Assembly: GCA_948616425.1 (NCBI GenBank) | Contig: CAPGBJ010000073.1 | Location: 49,621 to 113,620 of the forward strand | From: an uncultured Oscillospiraceae bacterium | Lineage (GTDB): Bacteria; Bacillota; Clostridia; Oscillospirales; Oscillospiraceae | Reading direction: 5' to 3' | Length of the DNA: 64,000 nucleotides | In this document: positions 45,438 to 53,686 of the stretch, piece by piece | Layout of the letters: every line of letters starts with the position of its first letter | Numbering within the stretch: the stretch's first letter is position 1 | Program-made: the position numbers and the translations under genes | The notes under the pieces: model-generated | Told to the model about the DNA's origin: nothing | The model's input: the letters and a program-made list of their open reading frames with translations, nothing else | The model's database searches: none

Positions 45438-45875
45438 AATAACTCCTTATTGTTGTTGTTATATCATGTATCCGGGCAGAAAACCAGCGGGAAAGACAGC
45501 CGTGCCAGGGACACAGCAGCCAGACGAAGGACCGCCCCGGCCCGGCCCTGCCTCGCCGGTTGGGGTGCGCAATCCCTTCGTCTTCCAAAGGCTCTCTGTC
45601 GAACTTAGCTCCGCGGTCCGTCCCCGCCTGTCCTACGGTTCAGGGCTGCGAAATATATTTAGACGCCGGGGCGGGAGAGATCTCCCGGCCCCATTTGGCG
45701 TTTAAATCCAAACAATCCACAAGTGGCAATACACAATCCATGCGCCTGCCCTGCTGAGCGGTCTTTCATTTCTTCGGAGGCATGGTAGAGCACTTGCGGG
45801 ATAAAATAATCTCTTATAGTTTACCACACTTTTCCTGAAAAGTATACTATACGTTTCAGAAGAACAGATGGCGCC
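45438..45875 (-). other. Gene-free leader region upstream of RNase J
   Basis: 438 bases between RNase J and the nucleotidyltransferase gene. An AT-rich block (45800-45865) carries palindromic GTATACTATAC and possible -10 elements on the minus strand (TAAACT, TATAAG), so transcripts for RNase J would have a leader of 300 or more bases. No reading frame or known riboswitch was recognised. Confidence 0.45.
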
Positions 45876-48245
45876 TCATTTGTCCTCTTCTTGGGCACAT
45901 TGCTCAGAAATTGTCCGGTCCACCTCGGCGGCCCGGCCGGCGAAGAAGTCGCACAGCTCAGCGGCCAACTCCAGGTCGGGCCCCTCGGCGATGATGCGCA
46001 GGGCGGAACGCCGGGCGATGGGGGTGAGATAGACCCAGCCGCTGCCAGTGCGCATCCGCAGCCCCTCCCCGGAGGGGGCCCGGGCGTGCTCTCGGGCCAG
46101 CGCCTGCATCACCCGTCCCCGGTCGGAGGTGAGAGGGACTTCCCGTCGCCAGGAGGAGAAGCGGGGCGTTTTGGACACCAGGCTTTCTAGCTTCTGGCCG
46201 GAGATGGACATTCTGGAACAGAGACGGACGGCGGCCGCGGGGGCCTGGCGCAGCCAGGGCTGGGCGGCGTACAATGTCCTGGCCTGGTCCCCGTCCCGAT
46301 CCAGACGGAGGACCGTGCCGCCGTATCCGGCCGCCACCAGCTCGACTGCGGCGCTGGCTCCAGGGGGGACGGCCACCTTGCCGGAGCCGTTTTCCATTTC
46401 GATCAGGGTGATCAGCACCAAAAGCTGACCTGCGTCCACCACAGTCCCCCGCTCATCCTGGGCGGTGAGTGTAAAGCCCCCCCGGCCGGCGTGGAAGGCA
46501 GGGATACCGGGCCGCCATACCTCTTCCAGCCGGCAGCCCAGGGCGGACAAGGCCGCCCGGAGGGCCCGGTCTTCTGAGGTGGTATCCCCCACCGCCACTG
46601 TGAGGCGGCGCAGGGCGGGCCGTTTCAGCCCGGATTGCTGGATCACCTGCCGCGCCCAGCGCCCTGGGGTGAGATCGGACTGCCGCAGCTGGCCCACCTT
46701 CTCGCCCCGGGCCCGGCGCACCTCCCCTTGAAGCAAGGCGTGCTCCAGCTTCCGTTCCCGGGCCCGGCCCAGGGGCAGCCCGTCGCGGTCAAAGAAGTGG
46801 AGGTAGACGGTGCCGCCGCTCTCCTCCACAAAGAGGGAGACCGGCAGGCCGTGGTGGACAGCGGCCGCCGCCCCCTGGACGGGACAGTCCAGACAGTGGG
46901 TCAGCGCGTCCCCGCCAGCGGCGGCCACGCCCGCCGCGGCCGCCCTGGCCAGCATCCCTGCCCCGTGGGTGGAGGAGCACCCCAGCCCCACCGGGCCCTC
47001 TGCCCCCAGAATACTGCCCAGGGTGAGCAGGGCTTCCGGGCCCAGATCCTCCCCCAGCACGCCCCGGATTACGCCGTTGTCTCCAAAGCGCAGGGCGCCC
47101 TTCTGGCTCCCGCTGGTGATGGAGCGGGCGAGCCGACATCCGGCAGGGGCGGTCTGGCCGGGCCAGAGACGTACCCGCTCCAACAGGACGGCCCCCTCCT
47201 CCGCCAGGGCGTTTTCCCCCAGGACGGCCCCCTCGTTGAGAACTGCGTCCCTCCGGGCGGAGGCGTCTTTGCACAAAATGGCCCCATACAGGGTGGTTCT
47301 TGGGCCGGCAGCGGCATTTTCCAGTAGGATGGACCGCTGAACCATGGCCCGGTCCCCCACACAGGCCCCCCTGTCCAGCACAGTGTGCGGGCCGATAAGA
47401 CAGCCCTCTCCCAGCTTGGTCTCCGGGCCAATCCAGCAGGGGGGGACCAGGTTCAGCCCCTGGGGCAGAGGCCTGGCAGACCACACCCCCGACTCCCGCT
47501 TGGGCAGTCCCATATCCAGCTTCACCTTGCCAGACAGGGCGTCGCAGGCGCAGTCCAGGTAGGCCTTGCAGTCCCCCATATCCCGCCAGTAGCCCTCCAG
47601 AGGCAGTGCGAACAGGGGCGCCCTCTCCTGAAGCAGGGCGGGGAACAGGTCTTTGCCAAAGTCGAAGACCTCCCCCTGGGGCACCCGCTCCATGGCGGCG
47701 GGGGAGAGGAGATAAATGCCTGTGTTGATCTGGTCGGTGAACACCTGACCCCACCCCGGCTTCTCTACAAACCGCTCTACCCGTCCGGCCTGGTCGGTGA
47801 GCACAAGACCATATTCCAGGGGGGCGGGGTGGCGGTAGAGGGCCAGAGTGGCCCTGGCCTCCCGCTCTCGATGAAACTGAAACAGGGCGGTCAGGTCCAG
47901 GTCGCAGACGCAGTCGCCGCTGATGACCAAAAAGTCCTCCGCTCCAATATGGGCCATACAATTTTTCACGCTGCCCGCTGTGCCCAGGGGTTCGTCCTCC
48001 AGGAAGTAGGTCAGTTGTACGCCCAGCTGATCTCCGCTGCCGAAGTAATCCATGACAGCCTGGGGCTTATAGCACAAAGTCACGCAGATGTCGATGATTC
48101 CATGGGACTTCAAAAGGTTGATGATGTGTTCCATCACCGGCCGCCCCAGCAGGGGGGTCATGGGCTTGGGGCTGCCCAGAGACAGCGGCCGCAGCCGAGT
48201 CCCCTCGCCCCCCGCCATAATGACAGCTTTCATACGTTTCGCCAT
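45876..48245 (-). CDS. NDP-sugar pyrophosphorylase fused to a degenerate phosphohexomutase
   Basis: 789 residues. Residues 1-235 are a nucleotidyltransferase (KAVIMAGGEGTRLRPLSLG, GDCVCDLD) of the mannose-1-phosphate guanylyltransferase type. Residues about 250-375 form a left-handed beta-helix of hexapeptide-like repeats. From about 380 to the end the sequence follows the phosphomannomutase layout, but the catalytic serine loop (TASHNP), the metal loop (DxDxD) and the phosphate loop (RPSGTEP) are not recognisable, so the mutase part is probably inactive or regulatory. Fusions of this shape are annotated as mannose-1-phosphate guanylyltransferase/phosphomannomutase. ATG at 48233 is an alternative start. 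Confidence 0.85.
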   Translation of the reverse strand: MAKRMKAVIMAGGEGTRLRPLSLGSPKPMTPLLGRPVMEHIINLLKSHGIIDICVTLCYKPQAVMDYFGSGDQLGVQLTYFLEDEPLGTAGSVKNCMAHIGAEDFLVISGDCVCDLDLTALFQFHREREARATLALYRHPAPLEYGLVLTDQAGRVERFVEKPGWGQVFTDQINTGIYLLSPAAMERVPQGEVFDFGKDLFPALLQERAPLFALPLEGYWRDMGDCKAYLDCACDALSGKVKLDMGLPKRESGVWSARPLPQGLNLVPPCWIGPETKLGEGCLIGPHTVLDRGACVGDRAMVQRSILLENAAAGPRTTLYGAILCKDASARRDAVLNEGAVLGENALAEEGAVLLERVRLWPGQTAPAGCRLARSITSGSQKGALRFGDNGVIRGVLGEDLGPEALLTLGSILGAEGPVGLGCSSTHGAGMLARAAAAGVAAAGGDALTHCLDCPVQGAAAAVHHGLPVSLFVEESGGTVYLHFFDRDGLPLGRARERKLEHALLQGEVRRARGEKVGQLRQSDLTPGRWARQVIQQSGLKRPALRRLTVAVGDTTSEDRALRAALSALGCRLEEVWRPGIPAFHAGRGGFTLTAQDERGTVVDAGQLLVLITLIEMENGSGKVAVPPGASAAVELVAAGYGGTVLRLDRDGDQARTLYAAQPWLRQAPAAAVRLCSRMSISGQKLESLVSKTPRFSSWRREVPLTSDRGRVMQALAREHARAPSGEGLRMRTGSGWVYLTPIARRSALRIIAEGPDLELAAELCDFFAGRAAEVDRTISEQCAQEEDK

Positions 48246-48276
48246 CCTTCCATCCGTTCGTGTCAGTTAGTATGGC

Positions 48277-48306
48277 TTGACAGGGGCCCTTTCAATCTTG
48301 TATAAA
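48277..48306 (+). promoter_or_regulatory. Predicted promoter of the DUF1653/ArsC-like pair
   Basis: TTGACA (48277-48282), 18-base spacer, TATAAA (48301-48306), 47 bases before the first start codon. Confidence 0.6.
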
Positions 48307-48352
48307 AAAGTAAAATATGGTATAGTGATGCGGAGAAACAGGGGTGATTTTG

Positions 48353-48571
48353 ATGGACATTAAGCCAGGCCGCTGGCGCCATTTTAAGGGGCAGGAATAT
48401 GAGGTGATTGGGGTGGCCTCCCACTCAGAGACGTTGGAACCTGTGGTGGTCTACCGGGCGCTGTACGGCGCGAGCGGCTTGTGGGTTCGCCCCGCCGCCA
48501 TGTGGACAGAACGGGTGGACCGGGAGGGATACTCTGGGCCCAGATTTACTTACATAGGAGACGTGACATGA
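48353..48571 (+). CDS. DUF1653 family small protein
   Basis: 72 residues from ATG 48353 (GGGGTGATTTTG upstream). The pattern KPGRWRHFKGQEYEVIGVA ... VVYRALYG ... LWVRPAAMW is the DUF1653 signature, a compact SH3-like beta domain of unknown function common in Firmicutes. It overlaps the next gene by four bases, so the two are probably translated together. No function is assigned. Confidence 0.85.
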   Translation: MDIKPGRWRHFKGQEYEVIGVASHSETLEPVVVYRALYGASGLWVRPAAMWTERVDREGYSGPRFTYIGDVT

Positions 48572-48900
48572 ACATTCAAATTTTTGGAAAGAGCAAGTGC
48601 TTCGACACCAAGAAGGCGGAGCGGTGGTTTAAGGAGCGGCGGATTAAATTTCAGGCGGTGGATTTGAAAAAACAGGGGATGAGCCTGGGGGAGCTGACCA
48701 GCGTGAAGAATGCGGTGGGGCTGGAGGCCATGGTGGACCCCAAGCATCCAGATGCGGCGCTGATGTCCTACCTGGCTGGCGAACAGGCAAAGCTGGAGAA
48801 GTTCTTTGAGGACCCCACCCTTCTGCGCACCCCCGTTGTCCGCAATGGCAGACAGGCCACCGTGGGCTACTGCCCGGAGGTCTGGGAGAAATGGGCGTAG
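48568..48900 (+). CDS. ArsC/Spx-family thioredoxin-like protein
   Basis: 110 residues with the ArsC-like thioredoxin fold: FGKSKCFDTKKAERWFKER at the start, a single cysteine C11 (no CxxC), and TPVVRNGRQATVGYCPEVW near the end with the family's cis-proline region. Members include arsenate reductase, YffB and the Spx regulators. The lone active-site cysteine and the neighbouring DUF1653 gene do not support a firm arsenate-reductase call. It is translated with DUF1653 through an ATGA overlap. Confidence 0.8.
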   Translation: MNIQIFGKSKCFDTKKAERWFKERRIKFQAVDLKKQGMSLGELTSVKNAVGLEAMVDPKHPDAALMSYLAGEQAKLEKFFEDPTLLRTPVVRNGRQATVGYCPEVWEKWA

Positions 48901-49078
48901 GGGACGCGCCTGGACCATTCATGGGGCAGGGGTGACGGCGCAAATCGGGCTGTCTGGGTCCGCCGGATAGTCTGCTTCCAGCCTTTGCTTTGACTGTGCA
49001 CACAACGAAAAAGTCCGTTTTAATGGACATGAAATCTGCGATACTGGGGCATGAAACATGGAAAGGAGGAGGTTGCCC

Positions 49079-50065
49079 ATGCCGAAAAGCGCCAACCAAA
49101 AGACCAAGCTGCTCCATCTGGCCCGCATACTCCTGCGGCAGACGGATGAGGATCACCCTCTCACTGTCCCCCAGATCATTGAGAAGCTGGCCCAACAGGA
49201 TATCAAGGCGGAACGCAAGAGTATCTATGACGATCTGGAGGCCCTGCGCCTGTTTGGCCTGGACATTCAGTCCCGAAAGGGCAAGACGCCCGGCTGGTTT
49301 GTCGGAAACCGGGATTTTGAACTGCCCGAGGTGAAGCTGCTCATGGATGCGGTGCAGTCCTCCCGGTTCATCACCCAGAAGAAGAGTGACGCGCTGATCC
49401 GCAAGCTGGAGGGGCTGGCCAGCATCCACCAGGGGGGGCAGCTTCAGCGGCAGGTCTACGTCTCTGGCCGTATTAAAGTGATGAACGAGAGTATCTACTA
49501 CAATGTGGATAAACTGCACACCGCCATCGCCAGCCAGAAGGCCATCACCTTTAAGTATTTTGACTACGATATTTCCCACAAAAAGATTTTTCGTCAGGAG
49601 GGGAGGCGGTATCTGGTCTCCCCCTATGGGCTGATTTGGAACAGTGAAAATTACTATCTGGTGGCCTTTGACCACAACCACAAAGAGCTGCGCCACTACC
49701 GGGTGGACAAGATGACTGAAATTATAATCACCGGTCTGACCCGGGAGGGAAGGGAGCAGTATCCCAATTTTCAGTTGGCCGAGTACGGCCAGAAGCACTT
49801 CGGCATGTACAGCGGGCCTGAGATGAGGGTTACCCTTCGGGGCCGCCAGGACAAGGCCAGCCTGGTTTGGGACAGGTTTGGCCAGGATGTGATTCTGGTC
49901 CCTGACGGGGAGGAGCATTTCACTGTCACGCTGCCTGTGGTGATCAGCCCCCAGTTTTTCGGCTGGCTGCTGGGATTGGACGGTAGCGTGGTGCTGGTGG
50001 GCCCGAAAGAGGCGGTGAGCGCCTATCGCCGCCGCCTGAGTGCCACTCTGGAGGGGCTGCCATAG
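49079..50065 (+). CDS. WYL-domain transcriptional regulator
   Basis: 328 residues from ATG 49079 (AAAGGAGGAGG upstream). An N-terminal winged helix (about 8-65, PLTVPQIIEKLAQQDIKAER, KSIYDDLEALRLFG) is followed by a WYL ligand-sensing domain at about 140-230 (YLVSPYGLIWNSENYYLVAF) and a C-terminal WCX extension. WYL regulators respond to nucleic acids or small ligands and often control stress or defence genes. No obvious target operon adjoins; it stands between the ArsC-like and NfeD genes with a gap on either side. Confidence 0.9.
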   Translation: MPKSANQKTKLLHLARILLRQTDEDHPLTVPQIIEKLAQQDIKAERKSIYDDLEALRLFGLDIQSRKGKTPGWFVGNRDFELPEVKLLMDAVQSSRFITQKKSDALIRKLEGLASIHQGGQLQRQVYVSGRIKVMNESIYYNVDKLHTAIASQKAITFKYFDYDISHKKIFRQEGRRYLVSPYGLIWNSENYYLVAFDHNHKELRHYRVDKMTEIIITGLTREGREQYPNFQLAEYGQKHFGMYSGPEMRVTLRGRQDKASLVWDRFGQDVILVPDGEEHFTVTLPVVISPQFFGWLLGLDGSVVLVGPKEAVSAYRRRLSATLEGLP

Positions 50066-50213
50066 CGGATGAAAAGGTCTCCCCAGAAGCAGCGGGCACA
50101 TAGATTAAGAATTGATTAAAAATTTGTCCGGTATGGTGGTATTTTTTCCGCCAGTATGATATGATAAGAGTGTAAAAAAGCGACCACAGCTTTTGGAAGG
50201 AGGCGCTGCCGAT

Positions 50214-50636
50214 ATGACAGCATTTTGGCTGATTGCGTTTATTGCGCTTGTGGCGGGCGAGGCGGCCACAGTGGGGCTGGTCTGCATCTGGTTTGCTGCG
50301 GGCGCGGTGGGCGGATTTTTGGTTGCCGTCTTGGGCGGCCAGTTCTGGTTCCAGCTTGTGGTATTCACGGCGGTGTCCGCCCTGACACTGGCTTTGGTGC
50401 GGCCCGCGGCGTCTCGTTTTGTCCGTCCGCGGCGCTCCCCCACCAATGCTGACCGGGTGGTGAACCAGAGCGCCTTGGTCACAGAGACGGTGGACAATGA
50501 GGCGGGCACCGGACAGGTCAACGTTTTGGGTCAGATCTGGTCTGCCCGCAGCCAGCTGGGTGTGGTCATACCGGCCGGCACGCAGGTCAAAGTCCAGCGG
50601 ATTGAAGGCGTAAGAGTATTCGTAGAGACACTGTAA
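50214..50636 (+). CDS. NfeD family membrane protein
   Basis: 140 residues from ATG 50214 (GGAAGGAGGCGCTGC upstream). Two to three N-terminal membrane helices (about 2-65) and a C-terminal OB-fold domain (about 80-140, SALVTETVDNEAGTGQVNVL, IPAGTQVKVQRIEGVRVFVE). NfeD proteins are encoded beside SPFH proteins and interact with them in membrane microdomains, exactly the arrangement here (the SPFH gene starts 31 bases later). Confidence 0.9.
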   Translation: MTAFWLIAFIALVAGEAATVGLVCIWFAAGAVGGFLVAVLGGQFWFQLVVFTAVSALTLALVRPAASRFVRPRRSPTNADRVVNQSALVTETVDNEAGTGQVNVLGQIWSARSQLGVVIPAGTQVKVQRIEGVRVFVETL

Positions 50637-50667
50637 TCAAACCATGTGTTAGAAAGGGAGAGGTATT

Positions 50668-51642
50668 ATGGAAGTTTTGAAAGTCGTTTTGCCCATTGTG
50701 GGTATCGTCATCGTGGTGCTGATCATCTTCGGTTCCTGCGTGAAGATCGTCCCTCAGTCGCGAGCCTATGTCATCACTCGACTGGGTGTATTTTACTCGG
50801 TGTGGAACGAGGGCCTGAAGTTTAAAATGCCCTTTATCGACCGGGTGGTGAAGAACGTGTCTCTGAAGGAACAGGTGGTGGACTTTGCCCCCCAGCCCGT
50901 TATTACCAAGGATAATGTAACCATGCAGATCGACTCGGTAGTATACTTCCAGATTACAGACCCCAAGCTCTATACCTACGGCATTGAGAACCCCATGTCC
51001 GCCATTGAGAACCTCACCGCCACCACCCTGCGGAATATCATCGGCGACCTGGAGTTGGACCAGACCCTCACCAGCCGGGACCACATCAATACCAAAATGC
51101 GGGCCCTTCTGGACGAGGCCACTGACCCCTGGGGCATCAAGGTCAACCGGGTGGAGCTGAAAAACATTATGCCGCCCCGGGATATTCAGGAGTCTATGGA
51201 GAAGCAGATGCGGGCCGAGCGGGAGCGCCGGGAGGCCATTCTCCAGGCCGAGGGCCAGAAGCAGTCCCAGATTCTGGTGGCTGAGGGCGAGAAACAGTCC
51301 GCCATCCTTCGGGCCGACGCAGCCAAGCAGGCGGCTATCCTCCAGGCTGAGGGCGCCAAACAGGCCAAGATTTTGGAGGCTGAGGCCGAGGCCGAGGCCA
51401 TTTTGAAGGTCCAGCAGGCCACTGCCGATGCCATCCGGCTGATTAACGAGGCGGCCCCCGGTCAGGGCGTGCTCACCATCAAGGCGCTGGAGGCCTTCCA
51501 GGCTGCTGCCAATGGCAAGGCCACTAAGATCATTATCCCCAGCGAGCTTCAGGGGATTGCCGGCTTGGCCGCCGCCGCCAAGACCGTCTTTGACACCGAG
51601 GACCCCAAAGCCACTATCACCAAGACGGTGCCCAAACAGTGA
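50668..51642 (+). CDS. SPFH/stomatin-family membrane protein (slipin-like)
   Basis: 324 residues. N-terminal membrane anchor (about 5-25, VLPIVGIVIVVLIIFGSC), SPFH/band 7 domain (about 25-185, VPQSRAYVITRLGVFYSVW), then a coiled coil of short Ala/Glu/Gln repeats (ILQAEGQKQ, ILVAEGEKQ, ILRADAAKQ, ILQAEGAKQ) at about 190-250. It oligomerises into ring- or cage-like membrane scaffolds together with NfeD and can modulate membrane proteases. It ends the two-gene operon with a strong terminator. Confidence 0.93.
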   Translation: MEVLKVVLPIVGIVIVVLIIFGSCVKIVPQSRAYVITRLGVFYSVWNEGLKFKMPFIDRVVKNVSLKEQVVDFAPQPVITKDNVTMQIDSVVYFQITDPKLYTYGIENPMSAIENLTATTLRNIIGDLELDQTLTSRDHINTKMRALLDEATDPWGIKVNRVELKNIMPPRDIQESMEKQMRAERERREAILQAEGQKQSQILVAEGEKQSAILRADAAKQAAILQAEGAKQAKILEAEAEAEAILKVQQATADAIRLINEAAPGQGVLTIKALEAFQAAANGKATKIIIPSELQGIAGLAAAAKTVFDTEDPKATITKTVPKQ

Positions 51643-51691
51643 GGCCAGGGGGCTGAACTGGAGGGCATATAGATAAGGAAGCGATTGCCCC

Positions 51692-51722
51692 AAAGGGCCA
51701 GGGAAGTTCCCTGGCCCTTTCC
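51692..51722 (+). terminator. Terminator of the NfeD/SPFH operon
   Basis: Stem AAAGGGCCAGGGA / TCCCTGGCCCTTT with a 3-base loop. Confidence 0.85.
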
Positions 51723-51945
51723 ATGTTAGAAAGATATTCTCCCAGCTGTGTGCAGCGGTCTGGTGAGAGGGTGCCTTGTCCGCATGAGAGACAAAAAATT
51801 CCAGATTTTGTAAAAATGGGACGGCGTGCCCGCGCTGTGTGAGGGGACATTCGGCCTGTTTGTGCCCATAACAAATTTTTCATCGTAAATTTTCTGTTCG
51901 GCCGCACATACTAACAGCAAATATGTCAGGAAAGAGGGTGAGGCG
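51723..51945. other. Intergenic spacer before the deacetylase gene
   Basis: No gene, RNA or clear promoter was recognised in this 223-base stretch. Confidence 0.4.
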
Positions 51946-52692
51946 GTGAGCAGAAAGAAATTTGTTGCGCTGATGTGCGTACTGGCGCTGACAGCGGCAC
52001 TCCCCGCTCCAGAGCCGGTCAGGCAGGCGGATGGAGCCGCAGAGGTGACGCTGAACGATCCGCCCTTGGTGGCCCTCACCTTTGACGACGGTCCCCGCTC
52101 CTCCACCACTGGACCTCTGCTGGAGGGGCTGGCCCTTCGGGAGGTGCCTGCCACCTTCTTTCTGGTGGGGAACCGCATTCCAGGCAACGAGGAACTGGTG
52201 CGCCGTATGGCCGCCGAGGGCCACCAGGTGGGCATCCACACCTACGACCATGTGGAGCTGAAGGGGATGTCCCGGAGGGACTTCGACCTTCAGGTGGGCA
52301 GGACCAGGGCCCTGATCACCAGCCTGCTGGGGGAGGGGAACTACTGGCTTCGGCCGCCCTACGGGCTGATCGACAAAAATGCGGAGAGCTGGTGCGGCGG
52401 GCCTATTGTCCTGTGGTCGGTGGACCCGGAGGACTGGAGGGACAGTGATGTGAACCGGATTACTGCCTCTGTGGTGGAGCATGTGTCCGACGGGGATATC
52501 ATTCTCATGCACGACCTTTTTGCCAGCTCAGAGGAGGCCGCTCTGCGGGTGGTGGACGCCCTGCTGGCAAAGGGCTATTGTTTTGTCACGGTGGAGCAGT
52601 TGATGGAGGAGCGGGGGGTGCAGCCGCAGGCGGGCGTCCGTTACCGTAGTGTCCCTGGGATAGAAAGTTCGGATAAAATTTTACAAAAGTGA
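51946..52692 (+). CDS. Secreted polysaccharide deacetylase (NodB domain)
   Basis: 248 residues from GTG 51946. N-terminal signal peptide (SRKKFVALMCVLALTAALPA), then a NodB homology domain: LTFDDGP with the catalytic and metal aspartates (about 44-50), the metal-binding HTYDH (about 96-100), WLRPPYG, LWSVDPEDW and the C-terminal histidine in ILMHDLFA. It probably removes acetyl groups from peptidoglycan or another cell-surface polysaccharide. It stands alone; the spore-specific PdaA-type role is possible but not shown. Confidence 0.9.
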   Translation: MSRKKFVALMCVLALTAALPAPEPVRQADGAAEVTLNDPPLVALTFDDGPRSSTTGPLLEGLALREVPATFFLVGNRIPGNEELVRRMAAEGHQVGIHTYDHVELKGMSRRDFDLQVGRTRALITSLLGEGNYWLRPPYGLIDKNAESWCGGPIVLWSVDPEDWRDSDVNRITASVVEHVSDGDIILMHDLFASSEEAALRVVDALLAKGYCFVTVEQLMEERGVQPQAGVRYRSVPGIESSDKILQK

Positions 52693-52721
52693 TTGTAATT
52701 TTTCTCGCAATCATGTAAACT
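52693..52721 (+). promoter_or_regulatory. Predicted promoter of the 56-residue membrane peptide gene
   Basis: TTGTAA (52693-52698), 17-base spacer, TAAACT (52716-52721), 35 bases before the start codon. Confidence 0.6.
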
Positions 52722-52755
52722 AGGGACAACAGCCTGATATGAGGAGGAACCCATT

Positions 52756-52926
52756 ATGAAAGTTGCCCGTTTTGTATTGAAGATTGTGGCTCTGTCTCTG
52801 ACTGCCGCCGCTGCGGTGTGTGCTGTCATTGCCTATTGGGACGGTCTGACTGAGCTGTATGACAGCGCCAAAGGCAAGCTGCAGCGCACCGCCCACATTG
52901 ATGAGTATGACGACTACGAGGAATAA
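52756..52926 (+). CDS. Small single-pass membrane protein (56 aa)
   Basis: 56 residues, ATG 52756 with ATGAGGAGGAAC upstream and its own promoter and terminator, so it is very likely expressed. One N-terminal hydrophobic helix (about 5-28, FVLKIVALSLTAAAAVCAVI) is followed by a charged tail (WDGLTELYDSAKGKLQR) ending in the acidic EYDDYEE. It resembles short clostridial YtxH-like or envelope-associated peptides of unknown role, but I do not recognise a named family. Confidence 0.75.
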   Translation: MKVARFVLKIVALSLTAAAAVCAVIAYWDGLTELYDSAKGKLQRTAHIDEYDDYEE

Positions 52927-52931
52927 GTTCC

Positions 52932-52965
52932 AAAATAACCGCCGGTGAGAGCCGGCGGTTATTTT
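52932..52965. terminator. Bidirectional terminator between the small membrane protein and CmpB-family genes
   Basis: Perfect 14-bp stem AAAATAACCGCCGG / CCGGCGGTTATTTT with a 6-base loop; T-rich on both strands. It overlaps the stop codon of the minus-strand gene. Confidence 0.88.
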
Positions 52966-53482
52966 ATCGGCTGTACCACCGCAGGCAGGCGGTGTCTCCG
53001 CTGCGCCGCAGCAGGGCGGCGGTAAGGAGCCCGTCTGCTGTCAGAGTGACCAGAGCCATCCAGCTGACTGGCCTTGGGATAAGGAGAAGCCAGGGCTCCA
53101 AGATGGGGTGGACCCAGTACACCAGCCCCAGAGACAGGGTTCCCCATGCCAGAGAGAAGGGCAGACATACCCGCCCCTGCACGCTGCCCAGCAGGCTGTC
53201 GTAATTCCAGAAGGACACACCCAGCGCCTTCTCATGGTAAAGGGCGGCGCAGTACTCGGCCGCCGTGGCCGCCAAGCCGCCCAGCAGAAAGAGCGCCCAT
53301 GGCCGGGCGCTTACCCAGGGGGGCAGCAGCAGGATGAGGCAGGCGCCCAGGCCATACACTGGGCACAGAGGCAATACCAGCAGTCCCTTTCGGTCGGGCC
53401 GCCCGCCCGCTGCGGCGGCGAAGACCACCTCCAGCAGAAAGCCCAAAAAGCTGTAGACAACAAAATTCCAGAACCAGAGCAA
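52964..53482 (-). CDS. CmpB-type putative ABC transporter permease family protein
   Basis: 172 residues from TTG 53482 (GGAGGT 7 bases upstream). Four to five membrane helices and the family stretches YSFLGFLLEVVFAA, KGLLVLPLCPVYGLGACL and SFWNYDSLLGSVQGRVCLPF. This matches the PF06541 (ABC_trans_CmpB) family, named as an ABC permease but without shown transport activity and with no ATPase nearby. Its function is unknown. Confidence 0.82.
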   Translation of the reverse strand: MLWFWNFVVYSFLGFLLEVVFAAAAGGRPDRKGLLVLPLCPVYGLGACLILLLPPWVSARPWALFLLGGLAATAAEYCAALYHEKALGVSFWNYDSLLGSVQGRVCLPFSLAWGTLSLGLVYWVHPILEPWLLLIPRPVSWMALVTLTADGLLTAALLRRSGDTACLRWYSR

Positions 53483-53632
53483 AAAAAGACCTCCATTTCT
53501 ACCTGTTAGGGTGTGAAACAGAGGCGTTTTTATTCAGTTTGCCCCGCCGATTCTCACATTCTGATCCAGGCGGCCGCCGTGACAGGAACGGAAGCGGGGG
53601 AATAGAGCTTAGATTGCCGGTGTGGATATAAA

Positions 53633-53671
53633 AGAGCCCCCATTCCAATACAGAAGGCTGGAATGGGAGCG
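53633..53671 (-). terminator. Terminator of the Cys/His-rich repeat gene
   Basis: Stem CCCATTCCA / TGGAATGGG (extended by GC pairs), followed on the minus strand by GCTCTTTTAT. Confidence 0.75.
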
Positions 53672-53686
53672 TTTTTCAGCAGATGG

